Assembly: GCF_027922165.1 (NCBI RefSeq)
Contig: NZ_BSFD01000001.1
Location: 266,883 to 330,882 of the forward strand
DNA length: 64,000 nt
DNA from: Brevundimonas intermedia
GTDB lineage: Bacteria; Pseudomonadota; Alphaproteobacteria; Caulobacterales; Caulobacteraceae
Reading direction: 5' to 3'
Shown here: piece after piece, positions 50,151 through 59,862 of the stretch
Layout of the letters: each line of letters opens with the position of its first letter
How positions within the stretch are numbered: the first letter of the stretch is position 1
The notes under the pieces: model-generated
The model's database searches: none
Told to the model about the DNA's origin: nothing
The model's input: the letters and a program-made list of their open reading frames with translations, nothing else
Position numbers and translations under genes: made by a program

Positions 50151-50276
50151 CTAGCCGAAGAAGACCCCGAACATAGCGATGGCGAACAGGACGAAGATGC
50201 TGACGAACGACACCGCCGCAGCGACGGCCCCCAGCCCGAGCACGATCATAAGCAGACGGTCGGATTTGCTGGCCAT
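50151..50276 (-). CDS. Tiny membrane protein (41 aa)
   Basis: A 41-codon ORF begins MASKSDRLLMIVLGLG and continues with a single long hydrophobic span (AAAVSFVSIFVLFAIAMFGVF). It has a weak Shine-Dalgarno sequence. It lies between cysK and the LytTR gene. The hydrophobic content and its position in an otherwise empty gap support it, but expression is unproven. Confidence 0.45.
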   Translation of the reverse strand: MASKSDRLLMIVLGLGAVAAAVSFVSIFVLFAIAMFGVFFG

Positions 50277-50329
50277 GCGTCCAGCCTAACGACGCGATCC
50301 CTGGACGTCGAGCTGACGCCTGGCCGCGC

Positions 50330-51091
50330 CTAGAACCATCCCGCCGCCCGCAGCGGCGCGACCCGCGCCCGCGACACCGGCGCCGTCAGCCCGCCCTTCA
50401 GCCTCAGGCTCAGATTGCGGCCGTTCTCCGCCGCGCCGACGACGGCCGCTCGCGCCACCCACCAGGACCGATGGGTCTGACCCCCTTCGACCCCCGTCAG
50501 CCCCGCCATGGCCTGCGACAACGACATCAGCACGAGGTCGGACCCCAGGGGCGTGTGGACGCGCACATAGTGATCCTCCATCTGCAGACAGATCACCTCG
50601 CGCCCCAGATGCACGGGCAGTCGGTCGCGGGGATCGGCCGACAGCGGCGCTGCCGCAGCCGTCCCGGCGGCGGCGGGCGGGCGCGACATCAGCCATAGGA
50701 TGGCTCCGGTCGCCACGGCGCTGACGATCAGGCTCTGGCCGAACCATTCCAGCAGCCCGACCTCGAAAGTGCGCCCCCAGACCATCTGCGCGAGGGCGCG
50801 ACTGATCAGCGTCATCGGGGCCGCCAGCAGCACGACCGAAGGCGGCGCCCACAGCCACGGCGACAGCCCCCGCCGCATCGCCTGTCTGGCCAGCAGGGGC
50901 AGGGTCAGGCCGAACAAGGCCCAGCCGGCCCAGAGGCTGACCACCCAGTAAAGAACCCGCATCGGCGCCGCGCCGTTCATATAGGAGCCGAACGGCCCGA
51001 CCAGACCCAGCAGCACGCCAAGACCGGTGGCCACGGCCAGCCCCAGCCGCGCCGCCCGCCCTACGCCCCATCGCGAATCCCCGATCTTCAT
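50330..51091 (-). CDS. Membrane-bound LytTR-family regulator
   Basis: The 253-residue protein has three to four membrane spans in its first 140 residues (GLAVATGLGVLLGLVG, VLYWVVSLWAGWALFG, GQSLIVSAVATGAILWLM). A LytTR DNA-binding domain follows: LPVHLGREVICLQMEDHYVRVHT, HRSWWVARAAVVG. Such fusions respond to membrane signals. The target genes are unknown. Confidence 0.88.
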   Translation of the reverse strand: MKIGDSRWGVGRAARLGLAVATGLGVLLGLVGPFGSYMNGAAPMRVLYWVVSLWAGWALFGLTLPLLARQAMRRGLSPWLWAPPSVVLLAAPMTLISRALAQMVWGRTFEVGLLEWFGQSLIVSAVATGAILWLMSRPPAAAGTAAAAPLSADPRDRLPVHLGREVICLQMEDHYVRVHTPLGSDLVLMSLSQAMAGLTGVEGGQTHRSWWVARAAVVGAAENGRNLSLRLKGGLTAPVSRARVAPLRAAGWF

Positions 51092-51251
51092 GCGCCCTTC
51101 CTAGCCGTTCGGCGGCCGTTGCGGAATCGCCGCGCGGCACCCGGTCGCCGGATCGCGAACCCGTTCGCCCACTGGCGCAAAGCCGGTGGCGCGGGCCGGT
51201 CGGCGCACGGCAGGAAACCGGCTCTCGACCCGCTGACAGACGAAGGCTTCC

Positions 51252-52223
51252 ATGTCCCTGATCGCCGCCCTTGTTCCTACCCTGGCCGCCCTGACCCTCC
51301 AGGCCGCCCCCCTCCCCGACGCGCGCCCGGCGTCCGTTCCATCCGCAAGCCCCTCCGTCGATCGGTCTCTCCCGCAGGCCGTGGCCTTCGCCCGGCTGGA
51401 GATCCCGGACGGCGCCGGCCCCGCCCTAGAGGCCGGGGTCTGGACGCCCGCCCCCAAGACCGAGACCCGCCTGCCGCTGATCGTCATCTCCCACGGCAAC
51501 GGCGGCGATTTCCGCAGCCACGAAGCCACCGCCCGCGCCCTGGCCCAGGCCGGGTTCGCGGTCGCCGCCCTGACCCACACCGGCGACAACTGGAGGGATC
51601 AGAGCCAGGCCACCGACGTCGCCCAGCGTCCGCGCCAGCTTCACGTCCTGATCGACTACATGACGACCCAATGGGACGGGCGTAGCGGCATCGATCCGAA
51701 CCGCATCGGCGCCTTCGGCTTCTCCTCCGGCGGCTTCACCGTTCTGGCGGCGGCGGGCGGCGAACCCGACCTGGGGCGCGTCCTCGATCACTGCCGCGCC
51801 CACCCCGAATTCTACGACTGCGGCCTGGTGGCGACGCACGGCGCGCCGCCGTCTGTCATGGACCAGACCTGGGTACATGACGCGCGGATCAGGTCGGTCG
51901 TAGCCGCAGCCCCGGCCCTGGGCTTCACCTTCACGCGCAAGGGCCTTTCAGGCCTGACCCAGCCGGTCCAGCTTTGGCGGGCCGAGCGCGACCGCGTCCT
52001 GCCCAGCCCCTTCTACGCCGAGCCGGTGCGCGACGCCCTGCCTCGCCCGCCAGAGTATCGCTCGGTTCCAGGCGCCGACCATTTCGACTTCCTGCCGCCC
52101 TGCTCGACCCGGTTGGCCGCGCTCGCGCCTATGATCTGCACGCCGACGCCCGGCTTCGACCGGACGGCTTTCCAGGCCGATTTCAACCGGCAGGTCATCG
52201 ACTTCTTCAGCCGGACCCTGTGA
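51252..52223 (+). CDS. Exported alpha/beta hydrolase (dienelactone/PAF-hydrolase-like)
   Basis: The 323-residue product has a signal-peptide-like N-terminus (LIAALVPTLAALTLQAAPL) and the hydrolase motifs: VISHGNGGDFRSHE (oxyanion), GAFGFSSGGFTVL (nucleophile Ser), an Asp in WRAERDRVLPSP, and His in PGADHFDFLPPC. It resembles platelet-activating-factor acetylhydrolase-like proteins. The natural substrate is unknown. Confidence 0.82.
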   Translation: MSLIAALVPTLAALTLQAAPLPDARPASVPSASPSVDRSLPQAVAFARLEIPDGAGPALEAGVWTPAPKTETRLPLIVISHGNGGDFRSHEATARALAQAGFAVAALTHTGDNWRDQSQATDVAQRPRQLHVLIDYMTTQWDGRSGIDPNRIGAFGFSSGGFTVLAAAGGEPDLGRVLDHCRAHPEFYDCGLVATHGAPPSVMDQTWVHDARIRSVVAAAPALGFTFTRKGLSGLTQPVQLWRAERDRVLPSPFYAEPVRDALPRPPEYRSVPGADHFDFLPPCSTRLAALAPMICTPTPGFDRTAFQADFNRQVIDFFSRTL

Positions 52224-52224
52224 C

Positions 52225-54138
52225 CTAAAAGGACTCCCACCCGTCGGCGTCTGGCGCTGAAACCGGCGCCGGCGCCGCGCCGCCGCGGCCGACGGTCTTC
52301 AGGGCGGCGACGGGCTGACGCGGAGGGGCGGCGGCCGCCACGCGGGTCGCGCGAGCGCCGCCCACCTGGAACCGGGACACCGCAGCGGCCAAACCGTCGG
52401 CTTCCTGGGACAGCGAGTGGCTGGCGGCGGTGGATTCCTCGACCATCGCGGCATTCTGCTGCGTCATCTGGTCCATCTGGTTGACCGCCGTATTGACCTG
52501 CTGGAGCCCCGTCGCCTGTTCGGCGGCCGAGGACGAGATCTCCGTCACCAGGCCTTCGATCTGGGCCACGTGGGCCACGATCCGGTCCAGCGCCTGCCCG
52601 GTCTCGGTCACCAGTTTCACCCCCGACCCGACCTGCACGGTCGATTGCCCGATCAGGGCCTTGATCTCCTTGGCGGCCTGGGCCGACCGTTCGGCCAAGG
52701 CCCGCACTTCCGAGGCGACGACCGCGAAGCCGCGGCCGGATTCGCCGGCCCGCGCCGCCTCGACCCCGGCGTTCAGCGCCAGAAGATTGGTCTGGAAGGC
52801 GATCTCGTCGATGACGCCGATGATCTGATTGATCTCGCTGGAAGAGCGTTCGATCTCGCCCATGGCGGCGACGGCGTCACGCACCACCGCACCGCTCTTG
52901 TCGGCGTCATTCCGGGCGGCCTGAACCGCGCCGGCGGCCTGGACCGCGCCCGAGGCGGTGGCCTTGACCGTGGCCGTGACCTCATCCAGGGCGGCGGCGG
53001 TCTCTTCCAGACTGGCGGCCTGTTGCTCAGTGCGGCGCGACAGCTCGTCAGCGGCCTTGGCGATCTCGGCCGCCCCGGCGTTGATGGCGCCCGTATTGGC
53101 GGCGATGGTGCCGATGGCCTCCTGCAGCCCCTCGACGGCCGCATTGAAGTTGGTGCGCAGCTGTTCGTAGGCCGGCGGGAAGGCGTCGGTGATGCGGACC
53201 GTCAGATCCGCCTGCGCCAGGGCGTCCAGGCCCCGGGTCAGACCAGAGACGACGACGGCCTGCTCGCGCGCGGCGGCCTCACGCGACTGATCGCCCACGG
53301 CGCGGTCCTCCTCCTCCTTCGCTCGACGTCGGTCGGCCTCGGCTCCCTCGGCCTCAGCGCGGGCCAGGATGAGGGCCTGAATGTCGACGACGGCGCGGGC
53401 GATATCGCCGACCTCGTCCTTGCGGCGCGCCTCGCTCAGCTTCACCTCGGTCTGCCCTTGGGCCATGCTGCGCAGATCGCCGGTCAGGCGACGGATCGGA
53501 GCGACCAGACCACGCGAACCAGCGACCATGACGCCGAGGCTGATGGCCAGGGCGGCGAGCATGGCGGCGATCATCACCACGCGCCCGGTCGTGGCTGCGG
53601 CTTCAGCGGCCACGCGGTTCTGTTCAGCGGTGGCTTCGATCTTGTCCGCCGCCGTGCTCATGGCCGTTTCCAGCGCAGTGAACTGCACCTGAAAGTCCGC
53701 CATCTTGCCTTGCGCCGCAACAATGTCGCGTTCCGCCAGATCCACGATCTCCGCCGCCGCGGCGATATAGGCCTGAAGCGGCGCCTCGACTGCGCCCAGC
53801 GCCGCCTGCATCTCCGGCTCGGTCGCCAGCGCCTTGTTTTCGGCTATGGATGTCTGGAAGATTTCCCGATGCTCAGCCAGATCGGCCTTCACCGCATCGA
53901 TCTCGACGCCATTGGCCGGATCGGGCGCCAGCATGGCTCCGAAGACATCCGACCTCAGGGCGTCGTGCATCATGTCGGCCTGCATATGATTGCGCAGAAT
54001 CGACGATGAAACGGACGCGCGGCGCAGCGCCTCGCCCAGCTGTTCGTTCATGACCAGGCCGACGCCCGCCGTCCCGACCGACAGCAGCAATACGGCGATC
54101 CCGGTCGCCGCCACCTTCTTGCCGATCGTTAAACGCAT
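52225..54138 (-). CDS. Methyl-accepting chemotaxis protein
   Basis: The 637-residue receptor has an N-terminal membrane span ([20 protein letters not shown]), a four-helix periplasmic domain (about residues 30-185) and a second span ([19 protein letters not shown]). HAMP segments follow around 205-330, then a signalling domain with tip [28 protein letters not shown]. It ends with GWESF, similar to the NWETF pentapeptide that binds CheR/CheB in enteric receptors. It is complete and converges on a hydrolase gene. Confidence 0.92.
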   Translation of the reverse strand: MRLTIGKKVAATGIAVLLLSVGTAGVGLVMNEQLGEALRRASVSSSILRNHMQADMMHDALRSDVFGAMLAPDPANGVEIDAVKADLAEHREIFQTSIAENKALATEPEMQAALGAVEAPLQAYIAAAAEIVDLAERDIVAAQGKMADFQVQFTALETAMSTAADKIEATAEQNRVAAEAAATTGRVVMIAAMLAALAISLGVMVAGSRGLVAPIRRLTGDLRSMAQGQTEVKLSEARRKDEVGDIARAVVDIQALILARAEAEGAEADRRRAKEEEDRAVGDQSREAAAREQAVVVSGLTRGLDALAQADLTVRITDAFPPAYEQLRTNFNAAVEGLQEAIGTIAANTGAINAGAAEIAKAADELSRRTEQQAASLEETAAALDEVTATVKATASGAVQAAGAVQAARNDADKSGAVVRDAVAAMGEIERSSSEINQIIGVIDEIAFQTNLLALNAGVEAARAGESGRGFAVVASEVRALAERSAQAAKEIKALIGQSTVQVGSGVKLVTETGQALDRIVAHVAQIEGLVTEISSSAAEQATGLQQVNTAVNQMDQMTQQNAAMVEESTAASHSLSQEADGLAAAVSRFQVGGARATRVAAAAPPRQPVAALKTVGRGGAAPAPVSAPDADGWESF

Positions 54139-54287
54139 GCCGCCGCTTCCCCTCGGACCTTATCCGAACATCGATACGCAGACAGGGTTAACACCGTCTT
54201 TGCACACGCCTACGTCGTTTCCCCACGCCACCCTAAGGACGATTTTCACCGGTCTTGGCCTAGATCTACCGTCGAACAGAACGGACC

Positions 54288-55502
54288 ATGGCCATGCAGA
54301 ACGCCCAGCCGGAAACAGTGAAGACCCGCCTCGTCGCCGCCTTCGGCGCCGCGCTACTCGCCCTTCCGACCGCCGCCCAGGCTGCCGACCCCGAGCCGAC
54401 CTGGACCCTGTCGGCGGAGTACACGTCCGACGTCACCGGCGTCGTATCCGGCGGTGCGAAACACGCCGGCCGGTATCTGGATAATCTGAGCGTCAATCTG
54501 GACGGCGATCTCGAACAAGCCTGGGGCTGGCGCGGCGCGCGACTGCATATGTCGGGTCTCTATAACGGCGGCGGCGAGCCCAACGCCCTGGCCGGAACCC
54601 TGCAAGGCGTCGACAATATCGAGGTCGCAGCGCAGGGCGCCCGCCTGTTCGAGGCCTGGATCGAGCAGGATCTGGGCGGCTCCGCCACCCTGCTGGCCGG
54701 CCTGTATGATCTCAACAGCGAGTTCTACGCCACCGAGGCCTCCGGCCTGCTGATCTCGCCGCCGTTCGGCATCGGTTCGGAACTGGCCTCGACCGGCCCG
54801 AACGGCCCGGCCATCTTCCCCTCCTCGTCACTGGCGGCGCGCCTGCGGGTCGGCGACACGGACCGAACCTATGTCCAGGTCGCCGTCGTCAACGCCGACG
54901 CCCGCACCATCGGCGACCACGGCGGAGTGGACACGGACCTGGACCACGGCGTCCTGGCCATCGCCGAGGTCGGCGGCCACGCCCCCGTCGGCGCCGCCCC
55001 CGTCCGTTACGCCTTAGGCGTCTGGCGCTACAACCAGCGCCAGGACGACATTCGCGACCTGACGCCGGCCGGCGACCCCGCCCACAGCATCGCCCAGGGC
55101 GCCTACGCCCTGACCGAGGGTCAGATCTGGGGCGCCGCCGCCCCCGACGGCCCCCAGGTCGACGCCTTCGCCCGGCTGGGCCTGTCGGACGGCGACACCA
55201 CCGACTTCAAGGGCGGCTGGCAGGCCGGCCTGTTGGTGCGCCAGGTCTTCGCCGCCCGCCCCGACAGCCAGCTGTCCTTCGGCGTGCACCAGGGCTGGCT
55301 GTCCGACAAGGCCCGCGCCAACCTGGCCGACACGCCCGCCGATCCCGCCCGCTACGAAGAAGGCTTGGAGTTGACCTACGCCGACCGCATCGGTCGTTTC
55401 ACGATCCAGCCGGACATCCAGCTAATCCGCAATCCCGGCGGCCTGAAGGACGCCGACGACGTGGTGGTGGTGTCGCTGCGCGTGATTACGCCGCTGTTCT
55501 GA
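54288..55502 (+). CDS. OprB-type carbohydrate porin
   Basis: The 404-residue outer-membrane protein has a signal peptide (cut after AAQA), the OprB pattern (WTLSAEYTSDVTGVVSGG, LFEAWIEQDLGGSATLLAGLYDLNSEFY, FGIGSELASTGPNGPAIFP), and a C-terminal Phe (RVITPLF) typical of beta-barrel proteins. It probably admits sugars. It is divergent from the chemoreceptor gene. Confidence 0.88.
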   Translation: MAMQNAQPETVKTRLVAAFGAALLALPTAAQAADPEPTWTLSAEYTSDVTGVVSGGAKHAGRYLDNLSVNLDGDLEQAWGWRGARLHMSGLYNGGGEPNALAGTLQGVDNIEVAAQGARLFEAWIEQDLGGSATLLAGLYDLNSEFYATEASGLLISPPFGIGSELASTGPNGPAIFPSSSLAARLRVGDTDRTYVQVAVVNADARTIGDHGGVDTDLDHGVLAIAEVGGHAPVGAAPVRYALGVWRYNQRQDDIRDLTPAGDPAHSIAQGAYALTEGQIWGAAAPDGPQVDAFARLGLSDGDTTDFKGGWQAGLLVRQVFAARPDSQLSFGVHQGWLSDKARANLADTPADPARYEEGLELTYADRIGRFTIQPDIQLIRNPGGLKDADDVVVVSLRVITPLF

Positions 55503-55519
55503 GCACCGTCGGGGGCGGA

Positions 55520-56248
55520 TCAGATCATCAGCATGATCGCGTTCCCGAAGTTGTGCAGCAGGACCGGCAGAAGAAGGCTGCGTGTTTTCAGCACAAGCCA
55601 TACCGCGATCAAAGACGGTAGCGCCGTCAGCGCCATGGTCATGAGATCGAACGAAAAACGCCCGTCGTTGTAGCCGAAGGCGTGAGCCAGGCCGAACAGG
55701 GCGCACGACAAGACGGCGCCGAGTCCCCAGTCCACCCCCAGGATCCTCACCCGTCCTGCGAAGGCCTCGCCGAGCGCGACCAGCAAGACGCCGCGATAGA
55801 AGGCTTCCTCCTCCAAACCGGGCATCGTCAGCTGAAAAGCGAGGGTTTCAGGCCCGGCGGGTTCGTTCGGAAATACCATGGCCAGAACCAGGAACAGGCC
55901 GACATAGAGGCCGGCCACGGGCAATACCGTTTTCAGGCTTCCCGCGGCCTGCTGCAGAGTCAGCCCAGAGCGGCGGCGGCCAAAGGCCGGCAGGGCGCCG
56001 ACGGCCAGGGTCGCGACAAGCGCCAGGATCTTGCCCTGCCAATTCCAGTCGCTTTTAGGGAGCAGGTCGGGAAACAGGCCATAGCCGTTCGTCAGCATCA
56101 GGTCGTTGAGCAAGACCAGGCCGGCGGCGACCAAAAGCCAGCGCCAGGACAGCCGCCCCGGCAGACCCCATCCCAACAGCCCGCCGACGCCGAGCAACAG
56201 GGCGATCACGCCCAGAATTCCAATAAAGCCGTCCACAGTTCGCTCCAT
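55520..56248 (-). CDS. CPBP-family intramembrane protease
   Basis: The 242-residue protein has about seven hydrophobic spans and the Abi/CPBP motifs MPGLEEEAFYRGVLL (EExxxR) and LFGLAHAFGY (FxxxH), with LLHNFGNA as the third motif. It may process membrane proteins; a bacteriocin-immunity role is also known in the family. It lies downstream of the AraC regulator on the same strand. Confidence 0.87.
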   Translation of the reverse strand: MERTVDGFIGILGVIALLLGVGGLLGWGLPGRLSWRWLLVAAGLVLLNDLMLTNGYGLFPDLLPKSDWNWQGKILALVATLAVGALPAFGRRRSGLTLQQAAGSLKTVLPVAGLYVGLFLVLAMVFPNEPAGPETLAFQLTMPGLEEEAFYRGVLLVALGEAFAGRVRILGVDWGLGAVLSCALFGLAHAFGYNDGRFSFDLMTMALTALPSLIAVWLVLKTRSLLLPVLLHNFGNAIMLMI

Positions 56249-56318
56249 GCCTCAAGAAGAGGCCGGATCATGCGACGCAGGCGGCGGGTCGGCTTCTCGA
56301 AACCCGGCGAAAAGACCC

Positions 56319-57398
56319 TCAGAACCCGGCGTCGCGGCCCCTATCGTTCTGCGCCGCAGGGTCGGCCAGCATCGCGCGTCGATAGGCGCTGGGCGCCATT
56401 CCCTCGACCGACTGGAAGATGCGGTTGAAGGAAGGCAGGGACGCAAAGCCGCTGTCCATGGCGATGACGATCAGCTTATCCCCGCGTCGCGATGGATCGG
56501 CCAGCAGACGCCGCGCCTCGTCCATCCGTTGGGCGTTCACAAAAGTCCGGAAATGGTCGTAGCCGAGCTGATGATTGATCAACTGGCGCACCGCCCGCTC
56601 GGAGGCGCCCATCGCGCGCACGAAGGTCGCGAGGTCGAGCGACGGATCGAGATAGATTTTCTCGACCTCCACCAGGTGGCGCAGCCGGGCGCCAAGGCCG
56701 GTCGCCTCGTTTGGTGAAACGACGGGCGTCTGGCTTGTCGGCGCGAAACCTAGCGCTTCCAGGGGTGGGCGATCTGCCGTCAAAGCCAGAAGCCAGGCCG
56801 CGAAGGCCAGGCAGACCGTGTTCTGCGCAATGGCGTAGATCTGGGAGCTCCACCCCAGGCCCAGAATGACGTCAGCGGCCATATCGACGATCAGCAAGCC
56901 CGCCAGAAGGACCACGACCCCCAGGCGCGAGCGACGCCTCCGATCCAAAAGATCGCCATCCCGATCAAGGTACAGCCGCCCGGCCAGATGCCCCATCATG
57001 ACGAAGCCGAAGACGATGAGGAGCCAGGGCAGGCCCCGGCTCTCCAGCGCCGGACCAAAGACGCCCCGGTCGGCGGCGGCGACGACGATCCACCCCAGAC
57101 CCAGGGCCAACACGGGGCCTCGGGGCCTGAAGGTCCAGTCGAACACGGCCAGACAGAACCACCACAGAAAGACGGCGGTGAAGCCGCTCAGCAGGACGGC
57201 GACATGACCCAGCGCGCCTGAAAGCTGAAGCGCGGATTCCGTCGTATTGCCCGCCAGATAGCCGCAGAGACAGGCCGCGAAGGGGGCGAAGAAGCGATTG
57301 TCCGCTCGCCGCCCACGCCGCCACAGAACGACCGCCGCGACGATGAGGAGGGTCGCCCCGGCGACGCGGACAATGATGTCGAATTGGTGCACGGCCAC
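56319..57398 (-). CDS. AraC-family regulator with membrane N-terminus
   Basis: The 359-residue protein has six or seven membrane spans in residues 1-220 and a C-terminal AraC HTH domain (residues 240-350: DLATFVRAMGASERAVRQLINH, AMDSGFASLPSFNRIFQSVEG, APSAYRR). The start is GTG. Such regulators sense signals in the membrane. The CPBP protease gene downstream might be a target, but this is only inferred from orientation. Confidence 0.88.
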   Translation of the reverse strand: MAVHQFDIIVRVAGATLLIVAAVVLWRRGRRADNRFFAPFAACLCGYLAGNTTESALQLSGALGHVAVLLSGFTAVFLWWFCLAVFDWTFRPRGPVLALGLGWIVVAAADRGVFGPALESRGLPWLLIVFGFVMMGHLAGRLYLDRDGDLLDRRRRSRLGVVVLLAGLLIVDMAADVILGLGWSSQIYAIAQNTVCLAFAAWLLALTADRPPLEALGFAPTSQTPVVSPNEATGLGARLRHLVEVEKIYLDPSLDLATFVRAMGASERAVRQLINHQLGYDHFRTFVNAQRMDEARRLLADPSRRGDKLIVIAMDSGFASLPSFNRIFQSVEGMAPSAYRRAMLADPAAQNDRGRDAGF

Positions 57399-57548
57399 GC
57401 TGTCGTCCTGTAGTCCGCCTACGGAAAATCATCAAATCCGTCGCTATCGTGCGCCGTGAGACCAGGCGATGGGATCCGGCGGTCCGCTGCGTCGGAAATA
57501 AAACCCCACGACTGCGGCGCCATATCCGGACAAGCGCATTTGCCTCGA

Positions 57549-59249
57549 ATGACGTTATCGATTGCGTTCGTCGGCGCCGGTCCGACCACACTTTACACCC
57601 TGGCGGCGCTGCTGCCGGCGGCGCGGGCGGGGCTGACGGTCACGGTGTTTGAGGAGGCGGCGACGGCCGGGCTGGGCAGTCCCTATCGTCCCGGCTGGAA
57701 CGACCCGGCCATGCTGTCGAACATCGCCAGTATCGAAATCCCGCCCGTCAGCGAAACCTTGCTGTCCTGGCTGCGCCGTCTGCCCCGGTCCGAGTGCGAC
57801 GCCCTGGGCCTGGATCCCGAGACGGCGGATGAGCGGACGTTTGTCCCACGCGTGGCCCTGGGCGCCTATTTCCGAGACCAGTTCGCCGTTCTGGCCGAGG
57901 ACCTGCGGGCGCGCGGGGCCGAGGTCGAGGTTCTGACGGGCGCCCGCGTCATCGACGCCGCCATACTGGAAGCCGGGATCCGCCTGACGGTCGCGACGCC
58001 CCGCTCGCCCGCCCAGGACCGGCTCTTCGACTACGCCGTCCTCGCGACAGGCCACCAGTGGCCCAGCCGCCAGGAGGCGCGACCGGGCTATTTCACCAGC
58101 CCCTGGCCTGCCGTCGGCCTGTCGCAGATCGGACCGGTCGCGGTCGGCATACGCGGTTCGGCCCTGACCGCCATCGACGCCGCCATTGCGGTCGCCGCCG
58201 CCCACGGTCGGTTCGAACGTCGCGACGGCCGCCTTGTGTATGCGACCAAGCCGGGGGCGGAGGGGTTCGGCGTCACCATGATGTCCCGAAAGGGATTGCT
58301 GCCCGAAGCCGACTTCTTCTTCCCCCTGCCACATGCGCCCCTGTCGATCCTCACGCCCGAGGCGATGACCGCCCTGACCGCTCAGGCCGACGACCGCCTG
58401 CTGGATAACGCCTTTGATCTGTTCAAGCGCGAGCTGACGCTCGCCGATCCTGCCTACGCCGCGGACATCGGGCTTGAGGACGCCGATCTCGAGACCTTCT
58501 CCGAACGCTATTTCCAACGCCGGACCGCCGTCGATCCTTTCCAATGGGCCGAGGCGAACCTGGAAGAGGCGCGGTTCAACCATGCGAACCGCATCACCGT
58601 GGCATGGCGCGACGCCATCCTGCGCATGCACGAGGTGATGGCCGCCATCGCGCCGTATCTGACCGGCGACGCCTTCGCTCGGTTCAATACTCACCTGAAG
58701 CCGGTCTTCGTCGACAACTACAGTTCGGTTCCCCATGAATCGATCGAGCGCATGTTGGCGCTCCACCGCGCCGGCCGGCTGGACGTCCGGGCCCTGGGCG
58801 ACGATCACCAGATCGACACCCGCCCGCCCGAAGGCGGCGCCGTGCTGATGACGGCAGATGGCCGGCGACGCCATTTCCCGGCCTTCATCGAGGCCACCGG
58901 CCAGAGGGCGCTGTCCGGCCTGCAATTCCCCTTCCTGACCTTGCTGGAACAGGGGGTTGTTCAGGACCAGGTCCAGGACGAGGGCGCGCCGGCGACGCGC
59001 GGGATCCGCATCGACGCCCGTTTCCGCCCCGTCGCGGCCTCGGGCCCGGTCGAGCGCCTGTTCTGTCTGAGCCTGCCCTTCATCATGGGCCGTCATCCCT
59101 TTGTTCAGGGGGTCACCAGTTCGCATCACATCGGCCAGATCGTCGGGGCGACACTGGCCGGGTTCGTCACCGGGATCGGGCCTGATCGCGAGAGCGAGAT
59201 CGGCGCCGGGATTGGCGCCTTCGGCCCCCTGACGGTAGAGGCGGCCTGA
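57549..59249 (+). CDS. FAD/NAD(P)-binding protein (HpyO-type)
   Basis: The 566-residue protein starts with an FAD-binding GxGxx(T/S) motif (IAFVGAGPTTLYTLAALLP). It has YAVLATGHQWP, VGIRGSALTAIDAA and a C-terminal half common to the PF13454-type dehydrogenase-like family. The substrate is unknown. I chose the ATG at 57549, since the conserved sequence begins there. Its stop overlaps the next start by 1 nt. Confidence 0.8.
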   Translation: MTLSIAFVGAGPTTLYTLAALLPAARAGLTVTVFEEAATAGLGSPYRPGWNDPAMLSNIASIEIPPVSETLLSWLRRLPRSECDALGLDPETADERTFVPRVALGAYFRDQFAVLAEDLRARGAEVEVLTGARVIDAAILEAGIRLTVATPRSPAQDRLFDYAVLATGHQWPSRQEARPGYFTSPWPAVGLSQIGPVAVGIRGSALTAIDAAIAVAAAHGRFERRDGRLVYATKPGAEGFGVTMMSRKGLLPEADFFFPLPHAPLSILTPEAMTALTAQADDRLLDNAFDLFKRELTLADPAYAADIGLEDADLETFSERYFQRRTAVDPFQWAEANLEEARFNHANRITVAWRDAILRMHEVMAAIAPYLTGDAFARFNTHLKPVFVDNYSSVPHESIERMLALHRAGRLDVRALGDDHQIDTRPPEGGAVLMTADGRRRHFPAFIEATGQRALSGLQFPFLTLLEQGVVQDQVQDEGAPATRGIRIDARFRPVAASGPVERLFCLSLPFIMGRHPFVQGVTSSHHIGQIVGATLAGFVTGIGPDRESEIGAGIGAFGPLTVEAA

Positions 59250-59755
59250 TGAAACTGTTTGCGATCTACATCGGCGGCGAACATCCCCGCGCCAATATCG
59301 AGGTCCACGACATGCGGTTCGTGGTCGCCCCGTCCATCGAGGACACCTACGACGCCCTGCGGGCTCAGTGGTGGGGCAAGCCCGGCAGCCTGCACATCGA
59401 CTGCTGGTCCGAAATCAGCCAGGCCGACGGCTATGAGGTGGCCTTGCGCGACACGCCGTTTCAGGGGGATGCGCGCCTCTACTACGTCAATCTGGGCGGC
59501 TACGACGGGATCGATTTTGCGGAGAAGCACCGCAATATCTTCGTCGTCGCCGACACCCTGGCCCAGGCCAAGACCCGCGCAATCAAACGGGCCAAGGGCT
59601 GGGACGCGCCCCACCGGGACGAGATGTTCGAGGCGGAACAGGCCTTTGCCTTGGACGAGGCAGCCGCGGCCGAGCGGCTGTATATTCACCTGACGCCCAG
59701 CCTGCTGACCGGCGACGCGCCCTTCACCTGCCACTACACCCCCATCAGGGACTAG
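59249..59755 (+). CDS. DUF1543 protein
   Basis: The 168-residue protein has the DUF1543 pattern: KLFAIYIGGEHPRANIEVHD, FVVAPSIEDTYDALRAQWWG, HIDCW and YYVNLGGYDGIDF. Its start overlaps the FAD gene's stop (TGATG), so the two are coupled. It is probably cytoplasmic; the function is unknown. Confidence 0.82.
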   Translation: MKLFAIYIGGEHPRANIEVHDMRFVVAPSIEDTYDALRAQWWGKPGSLHIDCWSEISQADGYEVALRDTPFQGDARLYYVNLGGYDGIDFAEKHRNIFVVADTLAQAKTRAIKRAKGWDAPHRDEMFEAEQAFALDEAAAAERLYIHLTPSLLTGDAPFTCHYTPIRD

Positions 59756-59804
59756 CCGCATTTCCATCGTCGGCGCGGTGAACCGGCTCGGTCTTTAACC
59801 TGCG

Positions 59805-59819
59805 TCAACACGCCGTTAA
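59805..59819 (+). promoter_or_regulatory. Possible CtrA binding site upstream of fliI
   Basis: The sequence TCAA-N7-TTAA (15 bp, continuing as TTAACCATG) matches the CtrA consensus TTAA-N7-TTAA at seven of eight bases. It is 43 bp upstream of the fliI start, and other TTAA elements (59795, 59838) lie within 25 bp. CtrA activates early flagellar genes in Caulobacter, so the site fits, but other factors may bind. Confidence 0.5.
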
Positions 59820-59862
59820 CCATGATGCCCCATTTGGTTAACACCTGTTCCTGGGGTCCGTT

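Noticed and set aside
52417..54009. A 530-codon plus-strand frame opposite the chemoreceptor gene
   Set aside because: Its translation is Arg/Gly/His-rich without motifs; the minus-strand gene is complete and well supported.
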